64,000 bases of DNA, taken from the NCBI GenBank assembly GCA_954871525.1, contig OX940871.1:28246586-28310585 (forward strand), in the 5' to 3' direction. Positions 39,834 to 53,184 of the stretch are shown piece by piece. This DNA comes from Parietaria judaica (lineage: Eukaryota; Streptophyta; Magnoliopsida; Rosales; Urticaceae). The stretch's first letter is position 1, and each line of letters begins with the position of its first letter. The notes under the pieces were generated by a model, which saw only the letters and a program-made list of their open reading frames with translations, was not told the origin of the DNA and did no database searches. The translations under genes were made by a program, and so were the position numbers.

Positions 39834-42083
39834 TGATTTTAGGGCTTATCATTGGAATTTTAATATTACAAGCGTTCTCATGCAAAAATATGCAAGGATT
39901 AAATTGTTGACGAGAAATGCCATAGGAAATGAATTTCCTATAGCATTTCTTTATTTTACATTGTTTACGACCTAAAATTTCAAACCAATTGAAAAAATAA
40001 TGATTTTAGGGCTTATACGTTGGAATTTGAATATAACAAGAGTTCTCATGCAAAAATATGCAAGGATTAAATTGTTGACGAGAAATGCCATAGGAAATGC
40101 TATAGCATTTCGTATAGCATTTCTTTATTTTACTTTGTTTACAACCTAAAATTTTGAACCAGTTGAAAAAATAATGATTTTAGGGCTTATACATTGGAAT
40201 TTTAATATTCCAAGCGTTCTCATGCAAAAATATGCAAGGATTAAATTTTTGACGAGAAATGCCATAGGAAATGCTATAGCTTTTGCTATAGCATTTCTTT
40301 ATTTTACATTTTTTACAACCTTAAATTTTGAACCAATTGAAAAAAAAATGATTTTAGGGCTTATACATAGGAATTTTAATATTAGAAGCGTTCTCATGCA
40401 AAAATATGCAAGGATTAAATTATTGACGAGAAATGCCATAGGAAATTCTATAGCATTTCCTATAGCATTTCTTTATTTTACATTATTTACGACCTAAAAT
40501 TTCGAACCAATTGAAAAAATAATGATTTTAGCGCTTATACATTGGAATTTGAATATAACAAGAGTTCTCTTGCAAAAATATGCAAGGATTAAATTGTTGA
40601 CGAGAAATGCCATAGGAAATGCATTTCCTATAGCATTTCTTTATTTTACATTGTTTACGACCTAAAATTTCAAACCAATTGAAAAAATAATGATTTTAGG
40701 GCTTATACGTTGGAATTTGAATATAACAAGAGTTCTCATGCAAAAATATGCAAGGATTAAATTGTTGACGAGAAATGCCATAGGAAATGCTATAGCATTT
40801 CGTATAGCATTTCTTTATTTTACTTTGTTTACAACCTAAAATTTTGAACCAGTTGAAAAAATAATGATTTTAGGGCTTATACATTGGAATTTTAATATTC
40901 CAAGCGTTCTCATGCAAAAATATGCAAGGATTAAATTTTTGACGAGAAATGCCATAGGAAATGCTATAGCTTTTGCTATAGCATTTCTTTATTTTACATT
41001 TTTTACAACCTTAAATTTTGAACCAATTGAAAAAAAAATGATTTTAGGGCTTATACATAGGAATTTTAATATTAGAAGCGTTCTCATGCAAAAATATGCA
41101 AGGATTAAATTGTTGACGAGAAATGCCATAGGAAATTCTATAGCATTTCCTATAGCATTTCTTTATTTTACATTATTTACGACCCTAAATTTCGAACCAA
41201 TTGAAAAAATAATGATTTTAGGGCTTATACATTGGAATTTGAATATAACAAGAGTTCTCATGAAAAAATATGCATGGATTAAATTGTTGACGAGAAATGC
41301 CATAGGAAATGCTATAGCATTTCGTATAGCATTTCTTTATTTTACTTTGTTTACAACCTAAAATTTCGTACCAATTTGAAAAAATAATGATTTTAGGGCT
41401 TATACATTGGAATTTTAATATTCCAAGCGTTCTCATGCAAAAATATGCAAGGATTAAATTGTTGACAAGAAATGCCATAGGAAATGTTATAGCATTTCCT
41501 ATAGCATTTCTTTATTTTACATTTTTTACAACCTTAAATTTCAAATCAATTGAAAAAATAATGATTTTAGGGCTTATACATTGGAATTTTAATATTACAA
41601 GTGTTCTCATGCAAAAATATGCAAGGATTAAATTGTTGACGAGAAATGCCATAGTAAATGCTATAATATTTCCTATAGCATTTCTTTATTTTACATTGTT
41701 TACGATCTAAAATTTCAAACCAATTGAAAAAATAATGATTTTAGGGCTTATACGTTGGAATTTGAATATAACAAGAGTTCTCATGCAAAAATATGCATGG
41801 ATTAAATTGTTGACGAGAAATGCCATAGGAAATGCTATAGCATTTCGTATAGCATTTCTTTATTTTACTTTGTTTACAACCTAAAATTACGAACCAATTG
41901 AAAAAATAATGATTTTAGGGCTTATACATTGGAATTTTAATATTCCAAGCGTTCTCATGCAAAAATATGCAAGGATTAAATTGTTGACGAGAAATGCCAT
42001 AAGAAATGCTATAGCATTTCCTATAGCCTTTCTTTATTTTACATTTTTTACAACTTTAAATTTTGAACCAATTGAAAAAATAA
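39834..42083 (+). repeat. HOR G, copy 2 (13 monomers, 2250 bp)
   Basis: Every diagnostic variant of copy 1 recurs at exactly +2250 (for example 37924, 38614, 38968 and 39659 at 40174, 40864, 41218 and 41909). Very few substitutions were noticed, so this is one of the youngest duplications in the window. Confidence 0.93.
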
Positions 42084-42770
42084 TGATTTTAGGGCTTATC
42101 ATTGGAATTTTAATATTACAAGCGTTCTCATGCAAAAATATGCAAGGATTAAATTGTTGACGAGAAATGCCATAGGAAATGCATTTCCTATAGCATTTCT
42201 TTATTTTACATTGTTTACGACCTAAAATTTCAAACCAATTGAAAAAATAATGATTTTAGGGCTTATACGTTGGAATTTGAATATAACAAGAGTTCTCATG
42301 CAAAAATATGCAAGGATTAAATTGTTGACGAGAAATGCCATAGGAAATGCTATAGCATTTCGTATAGCATTTCTTTATTTTACTTTGTTTACAACCTAAA
42401 ATTTTGAACCAGTTGAAAAAATAATGATTTTAGGGCTTATACATTGGAATTTTAATATTCCAAGCGTTCTCATGCAAAAATATGCAAGGATTAAATTTTT
42501 GACGAGAAATGCCATAGGAAATGCTATAGCTTTTGCTATAGCATTTCTTTATTTTACATTTTTTACAACCTTAAATTTTGAACCAATTGAAAAAAAATGA
42601 TTTTAGGGCTTATACATAGGAATTTTAATATTAGAAGCGTTCTCATGCAAAAATATGCAAGGATTAAATTATTGACGAGAAATGCCATAGGAAATTCTAT
42701 AGCATTTCCTATAGCATTTCTTTATTTTACATTGTTTACGACCTAAAATTTCAAACCAATTGAAAAAATA
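42084..42770 (+). repeat. HOR G, copy 3 (partial)
   Basis: The order of 39834-40520 is repeated at +2250, with one base lost in the A-run before 42598. After about 42720 it departs from the pattern. Confidence 0.87.
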
Positions 42771-43292
42771 ATGATTTTAGGGCTTATACGTTGGAATTTG
42801 AATATAACAAGAGTTCTCATGCAAAAATATGCAAGGATTAAATTGTTGACGAGAAATGCCATAGGAAATGCTATAGCATTTCGTATAGCATTTCTTTATT
42901 TTACTTTGTTTACAACTTAAAATTACGAACCAATTGAAAAAATAATGATTTTAGGGCTTATACATTGGAATTTTAATATTCCAAGCGTTCTCATGCAAAA
43001 ATATGCAAGGATTAAATTGTTGACGAGAAATGCCATAAGAAATGCTATAGCATTTCCTATAGCCTTTCTTTATTTTACATTTTTTACAACCTTAAATTTC
43101 GAACCAATTGAAAAAATAATGATTTTAGGGCTTATACATTGGAATTTTAATATTACAAGCGTTCTCATGCAAAAATATGCAAGGATTCAATTGTTGACGA
43201 GAAATGCCATAGGAAATGCTATAGCATTTCCTATAGCATTTCTTTATTTTACATTGTTTACGACCTAAAATTTCGAACCAATTGAAAAAATA
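42771..43292 (+). repeat. Three monomers joining HOR G to HOR H
   Basis: A CGTTGG unit, a TATTCC unit with GCCATAAGAAATGC, and a TATTAC unit with AAGGATTCAATTG. This trio recurs inside every HOR H unit. Confidence 0.85.
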
Positions 43293-46200
43293 TTGATTTT
43301 AGGGCTTATACATTGGAATTTGAATATAACAAGAGTTCTCATGCAAAAATATGCAAGGTTTAAATTGTTGAAGAGAAATTATTGTAACATTTCTTTATTT
43401 TACATTTTTTATGACCTAAAATTTCGAACCAATTGAAAAAATAATGATTTTAGGGCTTATATGTTGGAATATGAATATAACAAGAGTTCTCATGCAAAAT
43501 ATGCAAGGATTAAATTGTTGACGAGAAATGCCATAGGAAATGCTATAGCATTTCGTATAGCATTTCTTTATTTTACTTTGTTTACAACCTAAAATTTCGA
43601 ACCAATTGAAAAAATAATGATTTTAGGGCTTATACATTGGAATTTTAATTTTACAAGCGTTCTCGTGCAAAAATATGCAAGGATTAAATTGTTGACGAGA
43701 AATGCCATAGGAAATTCTATAGCATTTCCTATAGCAATTCTTTATTTTACATTGTTTACGACCTAAAATTTCGAACCAATTGAAAAAATAATTATTTCAG
43801 GGCTTATACAATGGAATTTGAATATAACTAGTGGTTTCATGCAAAAATATGCAAGGTTTAAATTGTTGAAGAGAAATGCCATAGGAAATGCTATAGCATT
43901 TCCTATAGCATTTCTTTATTTTACAGTTTTTACAACCTTAAATTTCGAACCAATTGAAAAAATGATTATTTTAGGGCTTATACATTGGAATTTTAATATT
44001 ACAAGCGTTCTCATGAAAAAATATGCAAGGATTAAATTGTTGACGAGAAATGCCATTTCCTATAGCATTTCTTTATTTTACATTGTTTACGACCTAAACT
44101 TTCGAACCAATTGAAAAAATAATGATTTTAGGGCTTATACATTGGAATTTGAATATAACAAGAGTTCTCATGCAAAAATATGCATGGATTAAATTGTTGA
44201 CGAGAAATGCCATAGGAAATGCTATAGCATTTCGTATAGCATTTCTTTATTTTACTTTGTTTACAACCATAAATTTCGAACCAATTGAAAAAATAATGAT
44301 TTTAGGGCTTATACATTGGAATTTTAATATTCCAAGCGTTCTCATGCAAAAATATGCAAGGATTAAATTGTTGACAAGAAATGCCATAGGAAATGCTATA
44401 GCATTTCCTATAGCATTTCTTTATTTTACATTTTTTACAACCTTAAATTTCGAACCAATTGAAAAAATAATGATTTTAGGGCTTATACATTGGAATTTTA
44501 ATATTAAAAGTGTTCTCATGCAAAAATATGCAAGGATTAAATTGTTGACGAGAAATGCCATAGTAAATGCTATAATATTTCCTATAGCATTTCTTTATTT
44601 TACATTGTTTACGATCTAAAATTTCAAACCAATTGAAAAAATAATGATTTTAGGGCTTATACGTTGGAATTTGAATATAACAAGAGTTCTCATGCAAAAA
44701 TATGCATGGATTAAATTGTTGACGAGAAATGCCATAGGAAATGCTATAGCATTTCGTATAGCATTTCTTTATTTTACTTTGTTTACAACCTAAAATTACG
44801 AACCAATTGAAAAAATAATGATTTTAGGGCTTATACATTGGAATTTTAATATTCCAAGCGTTCTCATGCAAAAATATGCAAGGATTAAATTGTTGACGAG
44901 AAATGCCATAAGAAATGCTATAGCATTTCCTATAGCCTTTCTTTATTTTACATTTTTTACAACCTTAAATTTCGAACCAATTGAAAAAATAATGATTTTA
45001 GGGCTTATACATTGGAATTTTAATATTACAAGCGTTCTCATGCAAAAATATGCAAGGATTCAATTGTTGACGAGAAATGCCATAGGAAATGCTATAGCAT
45101 TTCCTATAGCATTTCTTTATTTTACATTGTTTACGACCTAAAATTTCGAACCAATTGAAAAAATATTGATTTTAGGGCTTATACATTGGAATTTGAATAT
45201 AACAAGAGTTCTCATGCAAAAATATGCAAGGTTTAAATTGTTGAAGAGAAATTATTGTAACATTTCTTTATTTTACATTGTTTATGACCTAAAATTTCGA
45301 ACCAATTGAAAAAATAATGATTTTAGGGCTTATATGTTGGAATATGAATATAACAAGAGTTCTCATGCAAAATATGCAAGGATTAAATTGTTGACGAGAA
45401 ATGCCATAGGAAATGCTATAGCATTTCGTATAGCATTTCTTTATTTTACTTTGTTTACAACCTAAAATTTCAAACCAATTGAAAAAATAATGATTTTAGG
45501 GCTTATACATTGGAATTTTAATATTCCAAGCGTTCTCATGCAAAAATATGCAAGGATTAAATTGTTGACAAGAAATGCCATAGGAAATGCTATAGCATTT
45601 CCTATAGCATTTCTTTATTTTACATTTTTTACAACCTTAAATTTCGAACCAATTGAAAAAATAATGATTTTAGGGCTTATACATTGGAATTTTAATATTA
45701 AAAGTGTTCTCATGCAAAAATATGCAAGGATTAAATTGTTGACGAGAAATGCCATAGTAAATGCTATAATATTTCCTATAGCATTTCTTTATTTTACATT
45801 GTTTACGATCTAAAATTTCAAACCAATTGAAAAAATAATGATTTTAGGGCTTATACGTTGGAATTTGAATATAACAAGAGTTCTCATGCAAAAATATGCA
45901 TGGATTAAATTGTTGACGAGAAATGCCATAGGAAATGCTATAGCATTTCGTATAGCATTTCTTTATTTTACTTTGTTTACAACCTAAAATTACGAACCAA
46001 TTGAAAAAATAATGATTTTAGGGCTTATACATTGGAATTTTAATATTCCAAGCGTTCTCATGCAAAAATATGCAAGGATTAAATTGTTGACGAGAAATGC
46101 CATAAGAAATGCTATAGCATTTCCTATAGCCTTTCTTTATTTTACATTTTTTACAACCTTAAATTTCGAACCAATTGAAAAAATAATGATTTTAGGGCTT

Positions 46201-47553
46201 ATACATTGGAATTTTAATATTACAAGCGTTCTCATGCAAAAATATGCAAGGATTCAATTGTTGACGAGAAATGCCATAGGAAATGCTATAGCATTTCCTA
46301 TAGCATTTCTTTATTTTACATTGTTTACGACCTAAAATTTCGAACCAATTGAAAAAATATTGATTTTAGGGCTTATACATTGGAATTTGAATATAACAAG
46401 AGTTCTCATGCAAAAATATGCAAGGTTTAAATTGTTGAAGAGAAATTATTGTAACATTTCTTTATTTTACATTGTTTATGACCTAAAATTTCGAACCAAT
46501 TGAAAAAATAATGATTTTAGGGCTTATATGTTGGAATATGAATATAACAAGAGTTCTCATGCAAAATATGCAAGGATTAAATTGTTGACGAGAAATGCCA
46601 TAGGAAATGCTATAGCATTTCGTATAGCATTTCTTTATTTTACTTTGTTTACAACCTAAAATTTCGAACCAATTGAAAAAATAATGATTTTAGGGCTTAT
46701 ACATTGGAATTTTAATATTCCAAGCGTTCTCATGCAAAAATATGCAAGGATTAAATTGTTGACAAGAAATGCCATAGGAAATGCTATAGCATTTCCTATA
46801 GCATTTCTTTATTTTACATTTTTTACAACCTTAAATTTCGAACCAATTGAAAAAATAATGATTTTAGGGCTTATACATTGGAATTTTAATATTAAAAGTG
46901 TTCTCATGCAAAAATATGCAAGGATTAAATTGTTGACGAGAAATGCCATAGTAAATGCTATAATATTTCCTATAGCATTTCTTTATTTTACATTGTTTAC
47001 GATCTAAAATTTCAAACCAATTGAAAAAATAATGATTTTAGGGCTTATACGTTGGAATTTGAATATAACAAGAGTTCTCATGCAAAAATATGCATGGATT
47101 AAATTGTTGACGAGAAATGCCATAGGAAATGCTATAGCATTTCGTATAGCATTTCTTTATTTTACTTTGTTTACAACCTAAAATTACGAACCAATTGAAA
47201 AAATAATGATTTTAGGGCTTATACATTGGAATTTTAATATTCCAAGCGTTCTCATGCAAAAATATGCAAGGATTAAATTGTTGACGAGAAATGCCATAAG
47301 AAATGCTATAGCATTTCCTATAGCATTTCTTTATTTTACATTTTTTACAACCTTAAATTTCGAACCAATTGAAAAAATAATGATTTTAGGGCTTATACAT
47401 TGGAATTTTAATATTACAAGCGTTCTCATGCAAAAATATGCAAGGATTCAATTGTTGACGAGAAATGCCATAGGAAATGCTATAGCATTTCCTATAGCAT
47501 TTCTTTATTTTACATTGTTTACGACCTAAAATTTCGAACCAATTGAAAAAATA
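43293..47553 (+). repeat. HOR H super-repeat, copy 1 (4261 bp = 1873 + 1194 + 1194)
   Basis: A 151-bp monomer containing GAGAAATTATTGTAACATTTC marks each seven-monomer unit and starts at 43293, 45166 and 46360, with the next at 47554. The first unit carries four extra monomers (about 43616-44295). These include TTTTAATTTTACAAGCG with TCTCGTGC, and a unit with GAGAAATGCCATTTCC. The 1194-bp units also share CTCATGCAAAATATGC, one A fewer than usual. Confidence 0.93.
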
Positions 47554-50500
47554 TTGATTTTAGGGCTTATACATTGGAATTTGAATATAACAAGAGTTCT
47601 CATGCAAAAATATGCAAGGTTTAAATTGTTGAAGAGAAATTATTGTAACATTTCTTTATTTTACATTGTTTATGACCTAAAATTTCGAACCAATTGAAAA
47701 AATAATGATTTTAGGGCTTATATGTTGGAATATGAATATAACAAGAGTTCTCATGCAAAATATGCAAGGATTAAATTGTTGACGAGAAATGCCATAGGAA
47801 ATGCTATAGCATTTCGTATAGCATTTCTTTATTTTACTTTGTTTACAACCTAAAATTTCGAACCAATTGAAAAAATAATGATTTTAGGGCTTATACATTG
47901 GAATTTTAATTTTACAAGCGTTCTCGTGCAAAAATATGCAAGGATTAAATTGTTGACGAGAAATGCCATAGGAAATTCTATAGCATTTCCTATAGCAATT
48001 CTTTATTTTACATTGTTTACGACCTAAAATTTCGAACCAATTGAAAAAATAATTATTTCAGGGCTTATACAATGGAATTTGAATATAACTAGAGGTTTCA
48101 TGCAAAAATATGCAAGGTTTAAATTGTTGAAGAGAAATGCCATAGGAAATGCTATAGCATTTCCTATAGCATTTCTTTATTTTACAGTTTTTACAACCTT
48201 AAATTTCGAACCAATTGAAAAAATGATGATTTTAGGGCTTATACATTGGAATTTTAATATTACAAGCGTTCTCATGAAAAAATATGCAAGGATTAAATTG
48301 TTGACGAGAAATGCCATTTCCTATAGCATTTCTTTATTTTACATTGTTTACGACCTAAACTTTCGAACCAATTGAAAAAATAATGATTTTAGGGCTTATA
48401 CATTGGAATTTGAATATAACAAGAGTTCTCATGCAAAAATATGCATGGATTAAATTGTTGACGAGAAATGCCATAGGAAATGCTATAGCATTTCGTATAG
48501 CATTTCTTTATTTTACTTTGTTTACAACCTAAAATTTCGAACCAATTGAAAAAATAATGATTTTAGGGCTTATACATTGGAATTTTAATATTCCAAGCGT
48601 TCTCATGCAAAAATATGCAAGGATTAAATTGTTGACAAGAAATGCCATAGGAAATGCTATAGCATTTCCTATAGCATTTCTTTATTTTACATTTTTTACA
48701 ACCTTAAATTTCGAACCAATTGAAAAAATAATGATTTTAGGGCTTATACATTGGAATTTTAATATTACAAGTGTTCTCATGCAAAAATATGCAAGGATTA
48801 AATTGTTGACGAGAAATGCCATAGTAAATGCTATAATATTTCCTATAGCATTTCTTTATTTTACATTGTTTACGATCTAAAATTTCAAACCAATTGAAAA
48901 AATAATGATTTTAGGGCTTATACGTTGGAATTTGAATATAACAAGTGTTCTCATGCAAAAATATGCATGGATTAAATTGTTGACGAGAAATGCCATAGGA
49001 AATGCTATAGCATTTCGTATAGCATTTCTTTATTTTACTTTGTTTACAACCTAAAATTACGAACCAATTGAAAAAATAATGATTTTAGGGCTTATACATT
49101 GGAATTTTAATATTCCAAGCGTTCTCATGCAAAAATATGCAAGGATTAAATTGTTGACGAGAAATGCCATAAGAAATGCTATAGCATTTCCTATAGCCTT
49201 TCTTTATTTTACATTTTTTACAACCTTAAATTTCGAACCAATTAAAAAAATAATGATTTTAGGGCTTATACATTGGAATTTTAATATTACAAGCGTTCTC
49301 ATGCAAAAATATGCAAGGATTCAATTGTTGACGAGAAATGCCATAGGAAATGCTATAGCATTTCCTATAGCATTTCTTTATTTTACATTGTTTACGACCT
49401 AAAATTTCGAACCAATTGAAAAAATAATGATTTTAGGGCTTATACATTGGAATTTTAATATAACAAGAGTTCTCATGCAAAAATATGCAAGATTTAAATT
49501 GTTGAAGAGAAATTATTGTAACATTTCTGTATTTTACATTGTTTATGACCTAAAATTTCGAACCAATTGAAAAAATAATGATTTTAGGGCTTATATGTTG
49601 GAATATGAATATAACAAGAGTTCTCATGCAAAAATATGCAAGGATTAAATTGTTGACGAGAAATGCCATAGGAAATGCTATAGCATTTCGTATAGCATTT
49701 CTTTATTTTACTTTGTTTACAACCTAAAATTTCGAACCAATTGAAAAAATAATGATTTTAGGGCTTATACATTGGAATTTTAATATTCCAAGCGTTCTCA
49801 TGCAAAAATATGCAAGGATTAAATTGTTGACAAGAAATTCCATAGGAAATGCTATAGCATTTCCTATAGCATTTCTTTATTTTACATTTTTTACAACCTT
49901 AAATTTCGAACCAATTGAAAAAATAATGATTTTAGGGCTTATACATTGGAATTTTAATATTACAACTGTTCTCATGCAAAAATATGCAAGGATTAAATTG
50001 TTGACGAGAAATGCCATAGTAAATGCTATAATATTTCCTATAGCATTTCTTTATTTTACATTGTTTACGATCTAAAATTTCAAACCAATTGAAAAAATAA
50101 TGATTTTAGGGCTTATACGTTGGAATTTGAATATAACAAGATTTCTCATGCAAAAATATGCATGGATTAAATTGTTGACGAGAAATGCCATAGGAAATGC
50201 TATAGCATTTCGTATAGCATTTCTTTATTTTACTTTGTTTACAACCTAAAATTACGAACCAATTGAAAAAATAATGATTTTAGGGCTTATACATTGGAAT
50301 TTTAATATTCCAAGCGTTCTCATGCAAAAATATGCAAGGATTAAATTGTTGACGAGAAATGCCATAAGAAATGCTATAGCATTTCCTATAGCCTTTCTTT
50401 ATTTTACATTTTTTACAACCTTAAATTTCGAACCAATTAAAAAAATAATGATTTTAGGGCTTATACATTGGAATTTTAATATTACAAGCGTTCTCATGCA

Positions 50501-51816
50501 AAAATATGCAAGGATTCAATTGTTGACGAGAAATGCCATAGGAAATGCTATAGCATTTTCTATAGCATTTCTTTATTTTACATTGTTTACGACCTAAAAT
50601 TTCGAACCAATTGAAAAAATAATGATTTTAGGGCTTATACATTGGAATTTGAATATAACAAGAGTTCGCATGCAAAAATATGCAAGATTTAAATTGTTGA
50701 AGAGAAATTATTGTAACATTTCTGTATTTTACATTGTTTATGACCTAAAATTTCGAACCAATTGAAAAAATAATGATTTTAGGGCTTATATGTTGGAATA
50801 TGAATATAACAAGAGTTCTCATGCAAAAATATGCAAGGATTAAATTGTTGACGAGAAATGCCATAGGAAATGCTATAGCATTTCGTATAGCATTTCTTTA
50901 TTTTACTTTGTTTACAACCTAAAATTTCGAACCAATTGAAAAAATAATGATTTTAGGGCTTATACATTGGAATTTTAATATTCCAAGCGTTCTCATGCAA
51001 AAATATGCAAGGATTAAATTGTTGACAAGAAATGCCATAGGAAATGCTATAGCATTTCCTATAGCATTTCTTTATTTTACATTTTTTACAACCTTAAATT
51101 TCGAACCAATTGAAAAAATAATGATTTTAGGGCTTATACATTGGAATTTTAATATTACAACTGTTCTCATGCAAAAATATGCAAGGATTAAATTGTTGAC
51201 GAGAAATGCCATAGTAAATGCTATAATATTTCCTATAGCATTTCTTTATTTTACATTGTTTACGATCTAAAATTTCAAACCAATTGAAAAAATAATGATT
51301 TTAGGGCTTATACGTTGGAATTTGAATATAACAAGATTTCTCATGCAAAAATATGCATGGATTAAATTGTTGACGAGAAATGCCATAGGAAATGCTATAG
51401 CATTTCGTATAGCATTTCTTTATTTTACTTTGTTTACAACCTAAAATTACGAACCAATTGAAAAAATAATGATTTTAGGGCTTATACATTGGAATTTTAA
51501 TATTCCAAGCGTTCTCATGCAAAAATATGCAAGGATTAAATTGTTGACGAGAAATGCCATAAGAAATGCTATAGCATTTCCTATAGCCTTTCTTTATTTT
51601 ACATTTTTTACAACCTTAAATTTCGAACCAATTAAAAAAATAATGATTTTAGGGCTTATACATTGGAATTTTAATATTACAAGCGTTCTCATGCAAAAAT
51701 ATGCAAGGATTCAATTGTTGACGAGAAATGCCATAGGAAATGCTATAGGATTTCCTATAGCATTTCTTTATTTTACATTGTTTACGACCTAAAATTTCGA
51801 ACCAATTGAAAAAATA
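47554..51816 (+). repeat. HOR H super-repeat, copy 2 (4263 bp = 1873 + 1195 + 1195)
   Basis: The marker monomers start at 47554, 49427 and 50622, with the next at 51817. The four extra monomers return at about 47878-48556, so the series long, short, short is repeated. In the two shorter units the AAAATATGC run has regained its usual five As, making them 1195 bp. Confidence 0.93.
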
Positions 51817-53184
51817 ATGATTTTAGGGCTTATACATTGGAATTTGAATATAACAAGAGTTCGCATGCAAAAATATGCAAGATTTAAATTGTTGAAGAGA
51901 AATTATTGTAACATTTCTTTATTTTACATTGTTTATGACCTAAAATTTCGAACCAATTGAAAAAATAATGATTTTAGGGCTTATATGTTGGAATATGAAT
52001 ATAACAAGAGTTCTCATGCAAAAATATGCAAGGATTAAATTGTTGACGAGAAATGCCATAGGAAATGCTATAGCATTTCGTATAGCATTTCTTTATTTTA
52101 CTTTGTTTACAACCTAAAATTTCGAACCAATTGAAAAAATAATGATTTTAGGGCTTATACATTGGAATTTTAATATTCCAAGCGTTCTCATGCAAAAATA
52201 TGCAAGGATTAAATTGTTGACAAGAAATGCCATAGGAAATGCTATAGCATTTCCTATAGCATTTCTTTATTTTACATTTTTTACAACCTTAAATTTCGAA
52301 CCAATTGAAAAAATAATGATTTTAGGGCTTATACATTGGAATTTTAATATTACAACTGTTCTCATGCAAAAATATGCAAGGATTAAATTGTTGACGAGAA
52401 ATGCCATAGGAAATGCTATTGCATTTCCTATAGCATTTCTTTATTTTACATTGTTTACGACCTAAAATTTCAAACCAATTCAAAAAATAATGATTTTAGG
52501 GCTTATACGTTGGAATTTGAATATAACAAGAGTTCTCATGCAAAAATATGCATGGATTAAATTGTTGACGAGAAATGCCATAGGAAATGCTATAGCATTT
52601 CGTATAGCATTTCTTTATTTTACTTTGTTTAAAACCTAAAATTTCGAACCAATTGAAAAAATAATGATTTTAGGGCTTATACATTGGAATTTTAATATTC
52701 CAAGCGTTCTCATGCAAAAATATGCAAGGATTAAATTGTTGACAAGAAATGCCATAGGAAACGCTATAGCATTTCCTATAGCATTTCTTTATTTTACATT
52801 TTTTACAACCTTAAATTTTGAACCAATTGAAAAAATAATGATTTTAGGGCTTATCATTGGAATTTTAATATTACAAGCGTTCTCATGCAAAAATATGCAA
52901 GGATTAAATTGTTGACGAGAAATGCCATAGGAAATGCTATAGCATTTCCTATAGCATTTCTTTATTTTACATTGTTTACGACCTAAAATTTTGAACCAAT
53001 TGAAAAAATAATGAATTTAGGGCTTATACATTGGAATTTGAATATAAGAAGAGTTCTCATGCAAAAATATGCAAGGTTTAAATTGTTGAAGAGAAATGCC
53101 ATAGGAAATGCTATAGCATTTCGTATAGCATTTCTTTATTTTACTTTGTTTAAAACCTATAATTTCGAACCAATTGAAAAAATA
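51817..53184 (+). repeat. End of HOR H and junction monomers
   Basis: The last marker monomer (51817) is followed by the usual H order to about 52489. Then come a CGTTGG unit (52490), a TATTCC unit with GGAAACGC (52664), a 173-bp GGCTTATCATTGG unit (52838) and an AAGAAGAG unit (53011), the types that begin HOR F. Confidence 0.85.
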
